Source of the DNA: UBA6624 sp964517115 [NCBI: uncultured bacterium] | GTDB lineage: Bacteria > UBP7 > UBA6624 | Assembly: GCA_964517115.1 (NCBI GenBank) | Contig: CAZFBE010000021.1 | Location: forward strand, 1-17,307 | DNA: 17,307 bases | Direction of reading: 5' to 3' | Shown: positions 7,041 through 13,780 of the stretch, one piece after another | How the letters are laid out: every line of letters starts with the position of its first letter | Numbering within the stretch: the first letter of the stretch is position 1 | The notes under the pieces: model-generated | The model's input: the letters and a program-made list of their open reading frames with translations, nothing else | Database searches by the model: none | What the model was told of the DNA's origin: nothing | Program-made: the position numbers and the translations under genes

Positions 7041-9866
7041 ATGAGTGATCTTTTTGAATCTTTAGAACGAATACACACTGTAGATCTTTCAGAGACAATG
7101 GAGGATGCGTATCTTAATTACGCGATGTCCGTTATCTGCGGACGTGCTCTTCCCGAATCAAGAGATGGATTAAAACCCGTTCAAAGAAGAATACTTTTTG
7201 AGATGGGGAACATGAGCCTTTCGCCAGGAAGGCCATATCGAAAATCTGCGCGTGTTGTTGGTTCTGTAATGGGTCAATGGCATCCTCATGGTGATGGTGC
7301 AATATACGACGCTCTTTCAAGGATGTCTCAACCTTTCACTGTTAGATATCCGCTTGTAGATGGTCATGGGAACTTTGGTTCAATAGATGGGGATAGACCA
7401 GCGGCACAAAGATATACAGAATGTCGTTTAACACCAATTGCAATGGAGATGCTCGCTGAAGTTGAGCAAGACACTGTTGATTTTGCCCCAAATTACGATT
7501 CATCAGATGAAGAACCCATCTTGCTCCCAAGCAGGCTTCCAACACTTTTGATGAATGGGTCAATGGGGGTTGCTGTAGGTGTTAGTACTGCAATCCCCCC
7601 TCATAACATTGGAGAACTTTTGGATGGAGCCTTGATGCTTTTAGACAACCCAGAAACAGAAGTTAAAGATTTGATGAAGATTGTTAAAGGGCCTGATTTC
7701 CCAACAGGAGGAGTGATTCAAGGTAAAGCCGGGATCAAGTCCTATATGGAAACTGGAGTTGGGTCTGTAAAGATTCGTGCAAAGACCAAAATCGAACCAG
7801 CTGACGGTCGCAAGAGTGCAAAAATAATCATCACTGAGATTCCATATTTGGTTAAGAAGTCAAGAATTGTTTTAGATATTCATGAGGCGGCAAACAAAGA
7901 TCGAATAAGGGGAATCAAGGCAGTTAGGGACGAGTCTGGGAGAAAAGGAATAAGGATAGTTGTAGAGGTTTCTGCCCGCAGGGATCCAAAACTAGTTCTT
8001 CACTTACTCTATAAGCACACCTCGCTTGCAAGCTCTTTCCCATCTCGCATGATTACACTTGTTGATGGTGCTCCAAGACCAATGCCATTAAGGGAATGTC
8101 TATTCAACTACATTGAACATCGTTCAACTGTTGTTAAAAGAAGAAGTGCTTTTGAGTTGAGAAAAGCAGAAGCTCGAGCTCATATAGTTGAAGGGCTCCT
8201 GGTCGCATTGAAGGACATTGATGCTGTTATTGCAATCATCAAAGGAAGCAAGGATCGAGAAAAAGCAAAAACAAATCTAACAAAGGATTTGAAGATATCC
8301 CTGTTGCAAGCTGATGCCATTGTCAGAATGCAATTAGGAACACTAACAGGATTAGAGGTCGAAAAACTTGAAGGGGAAATGAAAGAGTTGCAAACTGCAA
8401 TAGATTGGTTTAAGAAAATCTTGGGCGAAGAAGAAACATTGAAGAATGTTTTAAGAGAAGAGATGCAAGGTTGGCGTGATAAATATGGAGATGCTCGTAG
8501 GACAAAAATTGATTCCAGGGAATCAGAAGATGAAATGGTTATCCAGCCTGAGCTCCAGGTTGTTGTTTTCACTGAAAAAAACTACATTAAAAGAATTCCA
8601 ATTACAGATTTCAGGACTTGGAGACGTCGAGGACAGGGTATCAAGGGAATCACTCTCCAGGAAAAAGATAAAGTTAAGCAGTTAGATCTTTGTTGGAATA
8701 CAGATGAGCTCTTTATGTTCACGGACAAAGGAAAGATTTATTCAATTCCCGTTTATGACGTTATTGAAGGAGGGAGAGGTGCCCGTGGTATTCCTGTACA
8801 AAATTACAGAAAAGAATTGCAAAAAGAAAAAGTTGTTTGCATAAGGGCTAGAAAAAAAGAGAAAGAAAGTCTTTTGATTTTGACTGAACAAGGCAGGGTA
8901 AAGCGTCTTGCGCAAAAAGATGTGGCAAAGATAATGAAGCCAGGGAAGAAGGTAATGAGAGTCAATAAAGGAGACATGATTGTGAATGCTTTGTGGGTTG
9001 ATGGAAACGACAGAGTTTTAACAGTCACTTCAAATGGGAAAGCCTCACACCTTCCAGCGTCTGAGATAAGGGTTATGGGAAGGGCGGCTGGAGGGGTTAA
9101 GGCCATGACTTTAGAAACGACAAAACGAGGCAAGCTCATTGACAAGATTGTTGATGCCGGTATCGTTGGGTTGGAGTCCAAGGTTTCAGGCAGGCTCGCT
9201 TCAATTGAGGAAAATGATGATGGGTCAAAGATTGTGACAATAGAGCCAAAAGGAGTTTCAAAGTTTGCAGGAAAAATCATCGAAGCGGTTGGTAGTAAAG
9301 AAGAATACATCGTGAGGATAGACACTGGATTAGCACCTTTCCCTGAAAGGAAACTTCATTTCCCAGCTAGAAGCAAGCTGCTAGTCGAAATAGGAGCAAA
9401 AGTTAAAGCCTTTGAAGAGATAGTTGACCTTCCTGCAAAACATAGAAAACCCGTAGAGCATAAGGTGCCTAAACAAATGTCTCTAGGGGTTAAGATGGCG
9501 AAAAAGAAGGAAACAATCATCCTGAAAGGAGATACTTTGACTTTTGGGGACAGGGTTTTGTTCATTACTGACAAAGGGTTAGGGAAATTAATGGATGCTC
9601 ACCTTGTACGTAAAACCCATAGAGGGTCTAAGGGAGTTAAGATTTATTCAATCAAAACTCCAAAAGGTTCAAAGAGAAAAGGAGTGGGACATCTTGCCAG
9701 GTGTCGTGCGATTGGAAATGAAAAAGAAGTTGCAATTGCAACTATTGACGGCAAGGTTTACAAAACACAAATTGATGAAATATCACAGCAAAAAAGATCA
9801 AGTCGAGGGGTTATCGTAATTACATTGAAACCTGGTGATGAAGTTGCTGATTTGGCAATTATTTAA
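7041..9866 (+). CDS. gyrA: DNA gyrase subunit A (type II topoisomerase A chain)
   Basis: DNA-breaking and rejoining subunit of gyrase, cytoplasmic, working with GyrB. The catalytic pair is Arg124-Tyr125 in QRYTE. The winged-helix region has HPHGD (81-85), and NGSMGVAVG and IPPHN follow. The breakage-reunion core runs to about residue 500. The C-terminal domain has six pinwheel repeats starting near residues 510, 558, 612, 660, 840 and 898. The gap between repeats four and five is about 130 residues too long, which explains the 941-residue length against the usual 800-880. The GyrA-box position reads RRRGQGIKG (528-536) rather than QRRGGKG. Gly86 replaces the Ser83 of E. coli, while the residue matching Asp87 is kept as Asp90. 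Topoisomerase IV is the alternative; six full blades and the GyrA-like core favour gyrase. There is no clear ribosome-binding site. Confidence 0.9.
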   Translation: MSDLFESLERIHTVDLSETMEDAYLNYAMSVICGRALPESRDGLKPVQRRILFEMGNMSLSPGRPYRKSARVVGSVMGQWHPHGDGAIYDALSRMSQPFTVRYPLVDGHGNFGSIDGDRPAAQRYTECRLTPIAMEMLAEVEQDTVDFAPNYDSSDEEPILLPSRLPTLLMNGSMGVAVGVSTAIPPHNIGELLDGALMLLDNPETEVKDLMKIVKGPDFPTGGVIQGKAGIKSYMETGVGSVKIRAKTKIEPADGRKSAKIIITEIPYLVKKSRIVLDIHEAANKDRIRGIKAVRDESGRKGIRIVVEVSARRDPKLVLHLLYKHTSLASSFPSRMITLVDGAPRPMPLRECLFNYIEHRSTVVKRRSAFELRKAEARAHIVEGLLVALKDIDAVIAIIKGSKDREKAKTNLTKDLKISLLQADAIVRMQLGTLTGLEVEKLEGEMKELQTAIDWFKKILGEEETLKNVLREEMQGWRDKYGDARRTKIDSRESEDEMVIQPELQVVVFTEKNYIKRIPITDFRTWRRRGQGIKGITLQEKDKVKQLDLCWNTDELFMFTDKGKIYSIPVYDVIEGGRGARGIPVQNYRKELQKEKVVCIRARKKEKESLLILTEQGRVKRLAQKDVAKIMKPGKKVMRVNKGDMIVNALWVDGNDRVLTVTSNGKASHLPASEIRVMGRAAGGVKAMTLETTKRGKLIDKIVDAGIVGLESKVSGRLASIEENDDGSKIVTIEPKGVSKFAGKIIEAVGSKEEYIVRIDTGLAPFPERKLHFPARSKLLVEIGAKVKAFEEIVDLPAKHRKPVEHKVPKQMSLGVKMAKKKETIILKGDTLTFGDRVLFITDKGLGKLMDAHLVRKTHRGSKGVKIYSIKTPKGSKRKGVGHLARCRAIGNEKEVAIATIDGKVYKTQIDEISQQKRSSRGVIVITLKPGDEVADLAII

Positions 9867-9875
9867 TTTTAAAAA

Positions 9876-10322
9876 ATGCTTGAATCCGAAGACCTCCTGT
9901 CTAATTTAAGCTCTCCGTTTTTAATTGATTTTTTTTCTTCACCTCAGTCAGCTTTCAGGGCAGAACGTGCAGTAGGTTTTAAACATCGAACTTGGCATCT
10001 CAAAGAGTTGTCGTCATTTGCACAAATGAGAGAAAAATGGGAGAAATTGAAAATTTCAGATTGTGCCCTAAAGATAAAAGTAAACAAAAATGGAATTCGT
10101 GTTAAAGGAAGTGAATCTTATGAAATCAGTGTTGAAGATTTCAGTAAATCCATTTTTGCAAGCCATGCAGTTCGTCTTGCCAAGTCAATAAATACCAAAA
10201 ATGAAACCCATGTTTTTTTTGATGTTTCGGAAATAGATAAATACGACACCGTGTTAAAACTTACCGAACTTTTCAACTCTCTGAAGAAGGTTAAATCAAT
10301 TTGGTTTTTGAACCATTCTTAA
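9876..10322 (+). CDS. Hypothetical protein downstream of gyrA
   Basis: A 148-residue protein I do not recognise. It starts with ATG 9 bases after the gyrA stop, which suggests cotranscription, though no ribosome-binding site is evident. It looks like a soluble mixed alpha/beta protein without a signal peptide or membrane segment. Visible stretches are a hydrophobic-aromatic N-terminus (PFLIDFFSSPQSAF), a basic patch (RAERAVGFKHRTWHL), a lysine-rich strand pair (ALKIKVNKNGIRVKG) and a C-terminus with alternating hydrophobic residues (THVFFDVSEIDKYDTV, SIWFLN). The stop lies 6 bases from the end of the convergent SCO gene. I consider it a real gene because of its length and position and because codon use resembles the neighbours. 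Its function is unknown. Confidence 0.7.
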   Translation: MLESEDLLSNLSSPFLIDFFSSPQSAFRAERAVGFKHRTWHLKELSSFAQMREKWEKLKISDCALKIKVNKNGIRVKGSESYEISVEDFSKSIFASHAVRLAKSINTKNETHVFFDVSEIDKYDTVLKLTELFNSLKKVKSIWFLNHS

Positions 10323-10328
10323 CAGTTT

Positions 10329-10940
10329 TTATAGGTTTTCGTAAATAGCAATAATTTTTTCTTCAAAATTTTCTTCATCAAACCTAACTATCGCCCTTAC
10401 AAAACCCTCTCTGTCAACCATGAGAAGATAGTTGGCATGTGCAATGTCAAACAAGGATTCGTTTTTAATAACCTCCATTCCACTTTTGAACCCTTCGACA
10501 ACAACCCTCCTTACGACTTCCTCGGTGCCTGTAAGGAGTTTCCAATTTTTCGAATCTATTGTTAGTCCCTGGCTGTATTCCGCAAGAGTTTCAACATTGT
10601 CATTTTTTGGATCGACTGTAATGCTGATTGTTTGAATCTCAAGTTCAGGGTACCTATCCTTAAAGGTTTTTAATTTTGATGTTTGAATCGGGCAGACACT
10701 TGTACATTTTGTAAAAAAGAAATTGACCATCCACAACTCTCCCAACATGTCCTGTGATAGGAATTTGTTGTCTTCTTGGTCGATAAGTTCAAATGCAGGA
10801 ACTTCAAAAAGTTTTGGCAAAGAGGTTTTTTTTGAATAATTTGCAATATACAGAAAAGCAATTGGAAGTAATGCCATGGTTAGGACCATTGGGCGAATCC
10901 ATTTTTTTGCCTCTTTGTAATTTTTCGGAATTTTAAACAT
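10329..10940 (-). CDS. SCO1/SenC/PrrC family copper chaperone
   Basis: Membrane-anchored thioredoxin-fold protein that delivers or redox-prepares copper for the CuA centre of cytochrome oxidase subunit II. It has 203 residues. One transmembrane anchor lies at about 17-34, and the soluble domain is on the outer face. The copper-binding motif is FFFTKCTSVCP with Cys79-x3-Cys83, and the distal ligand is His168 in DIAHANYLL. SISITVDPK-type core residues appear as TISITVDPKND (104-114). These are the family hallmarks. It is divergent from ctaA across 44 bases, beside the oxidase genes whose CuA site it would serve. ATG at 10940 is the start; no Shine-Dalgarno sequence is visible. Confidence 0.95.
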   Translation of the reverse strand: MFKIPKNYKEAKKWIRPMVLTMALLPIAFLYIANYSKKTSLPKLFEVPAFELIDQEDNKFLSQDMLGELWMVNFFFTKCTSVCPIQTSKLKTFKDRYPELEIQTISITVDPKNDNVETLAEYSQGLTIDSKNWKLLTGTEEVVRRVVVEGFKSGMEVIKNESLFDIAHANYLLMVDREGFVRAIVRFDEENFEEKIIAIYENL

Positions 10941-10984
10941 TATGGTTAATTTTATTTTTAAAGTTTAGAATTCAACATTACTTT
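10941..10984. promoter_or_regulatory. Divergent promoter gap between SCO gene and ctaA
   Basis: These 44 AT-rich bases must carry promoters for both the SCO gene and the oxidase operon. On the plus strand, TAGAAT (10966-10971) matches five of six -10 positions and would start transcription near 10978, about 6 nt before the ctaA ATG. No convincing -35 is present. The short leader and missing Shine-Dalgarno would make the ctaA message nearly leaderless. Co-regulation of the two transcripts from a shared gap is an inference. Confidence 0.35.
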
Positions 10985-11806
10985 ATGGCAGAAAAATATA
11001 TAAAGGTCACAATTGTTGCAACAATTTTCCTGATTGCTCTTGGCGGTTACACAACTTCCAGCGGTTCAGGGATGGGTTGCTCGGATGTTTACCCATTATG
11101 CGACAGTGGCTGGTTGCCAGATTTCAACAATCCAGAACAATTTACAGAATGGTTACATAGGTTAGGGGCAGCAATTGTTGGGGTTTTTACCCTTCTTGCA
11201 TTTTTCAAATCCTTTAGGAAGGGAAGGGTTATGGGGATTGCATGGTGCTCACTTACGCTACTTTTGTTACAGGGTGCATTGGGAGCCTTTACTGTAAAAA
11301 CTGAACTAGAGGAGCCAATTTTGATATTTGCACACCTTTCGATAAGTATGATTTTCCTTGGTAGTTTGGCGTTGTGGAAAAATTCCCTCTCAATACAAAA
11401 AGAAAACAAAGATACAGGATCTTTCATAAACCTTTCAAAGGTTTGTGCGCTGGTTACTCTTATGCAAATACTCACTGGAGCGGCCCATGTTCATTTAGCT
11501 AAAGGGTCTCCCCATGTTTTGATAACTCATATCATTCTTGGCTTTTTGGTGACAGGGTTGTCAATGAGTGCAATGGCCAGGGCTAGAAGGACGAATCAGG
11601 AATCCTCTATTGGGAAAAGGTCTACATGGGCTGCATACCTATCAGTAACCCAACTTGTATTGGGGGCTCTTGTTTTTCTGTCTCTTGCTGCTAAAGATTA
11701 CCCAATATATTTAACAGGGCATTTGGTTATTGCTGCAATGATTTGGTATATACATGTTTTAAATTCCTCCACATCTTTTCTCGGGAACAAGGTTGAAAAA
11801 GAATAA
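10985..11806 (+). CDS. ctaA: Haem A synthase (COX15/CtaA family)
   Basis: Membrane enzyme that oxidises the C8 methyl of haem o to a formyl group, producing haem a for the oxidase encoded downstream. It has 273 residues and about eight hydrophobic segments in two related four-helix halves. The first half has GGYTTSSGSG and the outer-face cysteine pair Cys32/Cys39 (GCSDVYPLC), Glu55 and His58 in EWLHRL, and His118 in FAHLS. The second half has His183 in LITHIILG and His247 in LTGHLV. These correspond to the catalytic glutamate and haem ligands of Bacillus CtaA. The ATG lies 44 bases from the divergent SCO gene, without a visible ribosome-binding site. The 3' end overlaps ctaB by 14 bases. Confidence 0.95.
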   Translation: MAEKYIKVTIVATIFLIALGGYTTSSGSGMGCSDVYPLCDSGWLPDFNNPEQFTEWLHRLGAAIVGVFTLLAFFKSFRKGRVMGIAWCSLTLLLLQGALGAFTVKTELEEPILIFAHLSISMIFLGSLALWKNSLSIQKENKDTGSFINLSKVCALVTLMQILTGAAHVHLAKGSPHVLITHIILGFLVTGLSMSAMARARRTNQESSIGKRSTWAAYLSVTQLVLGALVFLSLAAKDYPIYLTGHLVIAAMIWYIHVLNSSTSFLGNKVEKE

Positions 11807-12758
11807 TCCCTATCTGGAAATCACAAAGCCAAGAATAACTTTTTTGGTTCTGCTAAGTACAGCCGTAGGGTTTTTTGCAGGTGTTGCTGACTGGAATTCA
11901 AATCCTTTTTCAAAAACATATTTAGAAACTCTTTTTTCAGCCCAGGAATCTGGATTTTTGGAAAATCTTGGCGGTCTTGCAAAATTTTGGCCAAGGTTTT
12001 TATTCTTGCTTGTGGGAACTGGTTTAGCTTCTGCTGCGGGGAGTGTTTTTAATAACATTTTAGATAGAGACATGGATGTATTGATGGAGAGAACAAAAGA
12101 AAGAGCCATGCCAAAAAGAAAAATCAAAGTTCAAGATGCTTTTTTTTACGGATCTTTTCTTTTGTTTTCAGGGTTTTTTATTCTTTACCATTACTGCAAC
12201 CCCTTGTCTGCATGGCTGGTTTTTTTAGCGGTTTTTCTTTATGTTGTTGTTTATACATTTATATTGAAAAGGAAAACCTCATTCTGTACTGTTTTAGGAG
12301 GTGTTCCAGGGGCTTTACCGCCTTTGGTTGGGTATGCAGCAGCAGTCAATACCCTGGGGGCAACAACGGGAGTCGCTTTATTGATTTTTTACGTTATGTT
12401 CTTTTGGCAGCCTCCCCATTTTTGGGCTTTGGCATTGATGTACAAAGATGATTATAAAAAAACAGTTTTCAAGATGCTTCCAGCACTTAGCGATGAAGCA
12501 AGTACAAAAAAACAAATTATTATTTACACAATTTTGATGGTTTTGTGCACGCTTGTTTTAGTTATAGAAAAAGTTAACTTTACCGCCATCAGTTTTTTAT
12601 TGTTAGCAGCAACAGCATTTTATTTGCAACAAACAATAGTTCTCTGTTCTCCAAAAACAAAAAGCTCAATGGGAAAAAAATTATTCAAAACATCCGTTTT
12701 GTTCATGTCTCTTTTTATGATTTTGTTATTGGTTGAATTTTCTCTTTTAACCTTTTAA
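11793..12758 (+). CDS. ctaB: Protohaem IX farnesyltransferase (haem O synthase)
   Basis: UbiA-family membrane prenyltransferase that adds farnesyl to haem b to give haem o, the substrate of CtaA. It has 321 residues with about eight or nine membrane helices. The N-terminus matches the family (YLEITKPRITFLVLLSTAVGF). The first polar motif is NNILDRDMD (87-95) followed by MERTKERAMP, and the second is KDDYKKTVFKMLP. Two departures are visible. A roughly 35-residue stretch lies between helices one and two (about 31-68). The usual RP-x-P is RAMP, with Ala in place of Pro. The start is a TTG, and no ATG precedes the conserved N-terminus; GGGA 6 nt upstream can serve as a weak ribosome-binding site. 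The 14-base overlap with ctaA implies coupled translation. Confidence 0.95.
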   Translation: MKKNNPYLEITKPRITFLVLLSTAVGFFAGVADWNSNPFSKTYLETLFSAQESGFLENLGGLAKFWPRFLFLLVGTGLASAAGSVFNNILDRDMDVLMERTKERAMPKRKIKVQDAFFYGSFLLFSGFFILYHYCNPLSAWLVFLAVFLYVVVYTFILKRKTSFCTVLGGVPGALPPLVGYAAAVNTLGATTGVALLIFYVMFFWQPPHFWALALMYKDDYKKTVFKMLPALSDEASTKKQIIIYTILMVLCTLVLVIEKVNFTAISFLLLAATAFYLQQTIVLCSPKTKSSMGKKLFKTSVLFMSLFMILLLVEFSLLTF

Positions 12759-12778
12759 TAAAGTTATACAATATCCCC

Positions 12779-13780
12779 TTGATTAGGTTTTTAAATTTTC
12801 TTATAAATCTTGGATCTCCTCAGAATTGGCTGGATCCTGCAGGGCCTGTTGCCTCAGACCAAAAAGACCTATTCCTGTTTACCCTTTACATCTGCTTAGC
12901 AATTTTCATTATTGTCGGGGGTTTTATGCTCTATTCAATAATTAAATTCAAAGCAGCTCCTGGAGATAATGAAATTCCCGAGCAAGAGCATGGAAGCATC
13001 AAATTGGAGATTGGCTTGATGGTTGTTTCGACAATCGTGTTGGTTATCATTGCAATTCCAAATGTGAAACTTTTGTACAAGTTGGCTGAAGCACCAAGAG
13101 GTTCAAACCCATTACAGATAAATGTAATAGGACATCAGTATTGGTGGGAGTTTGAAATTCCTGAGTACGATGTAATTACAGCGAATGAGCTAACTATACC
13201 CACCAACAGGGCAATTGAATTTAATGTCAGCTCAGTTGATGTTATACATAGTTTTTGGGTTCCTAGACTTGGAGGGAAGGTTGATGCTGTTCCTGGGCAT
13301 GATAATTATTTATGGTTTCAGGCAGATGAAGAGGGTTTGTATTTTGGCCAATGCGCAGAACTTTGCGGATCTTCTCACGCAAAGATGAAGTTCCAGGTTT
13401 ATGCTGTTGATGATGAGGAATTCTTGAAATGGGTTGAAAAAGAAGCTTCCCCGGCAAATCTTCCAACAACAGAATTTGCTGAAGAGGGGAAAGCCCTCTT
13501 TTTGACAAAGATGTGCATTACATGTCATGCAGTCAAGGGCTACCAAGGGGCTATAGGAATCATAGGGCCTAATTTATCTCATTTTGCAAGCCGAAAATTG
13601 TTGGCTGGGACCTGGATGGAAAATACAGAGGAAAATTTAGAGGCCTGGATGGAAGATCCTTCTAAGTTCAAGCCAGACAACATAATGAGTTTGCAGGGTC
13701 CCATGTATATGGATGAGAATAATGCGCTTTCACGAGAAGAGATAAGAAAAATTGTCGCATATCTTAGGGAGCTTTATTGA
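12779..13780 (+). CDS. coxB: Cytochrome c oxidase subunit II with fused cytochrome c (caa3 type)
   Basis: Electron-entry subunit of the oxidase, 333 residues. Two membrane helices lie at about 28-50 and 76-98, followed by an outer cupredoxin domain with a binuclear CuA site: His157, then Cys192, Glu194, Cys196, His200 and Met203 in CAELCGSSHAKM. The aromatic motif QYWWEFE is present. A class I cytochrome c domain is fused at about 227-333, with CITCH haem attachment (Cys246, Cys249, His250) and a probable axial Met303 in DNIMSL. The fusion is the defining trait of caa3 oxidases and delivers electrons to CuA within the protein. I see no lipoprotein cysteine at the N-terminus. The start is TTG with no obvious Shine-Dalgarno, 20 bases after ctaB, so the exact start is less certain. 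The stop overlaps the coxA start as TGATG. Confidence 0.96.
   Translation: MIRFLNFLINLGSPQNWLDPAGPVASDQKDLFLFTLYICLAIFIIVGGFMLYSIIKFKAAPGDNEIPEQEHGSIKLEIGLMVVSTIVLVIIAIPNVKLLYKLAEAPRGSNPLQINVIGHQYWWEFEIPEYDVITANELTIPTNRAIEFNVSSVDVIHSFWVPRLGGKVDAVPGHDNYLWFQADEEGLYFGQCAELCGSSHAKMKFQVYAVDDEEFLKWVEKEASPANLPTTEFAEEGKALFLTKMCITCHAVKGYQGAIGIIGPNLSHFASRKLLAGTWMENTEENLEAWMEDPSKFKPDNIMSLQGPMYMDENNALSREEIRKIVAYLRELY

Noticed and set aside
8804-9325. A 173-codon open frame on the minus strand within gyrA
   Set aside because: It is a shadow of the gyrA coding pattern and has no ribosome-binding site or family features.
11793-11806. ctaA/ctaB overlap as a frameshifted single gene
   Set aside because: Both proteins are complete, separate families, and a 14-base overlap is ordinary coupling.
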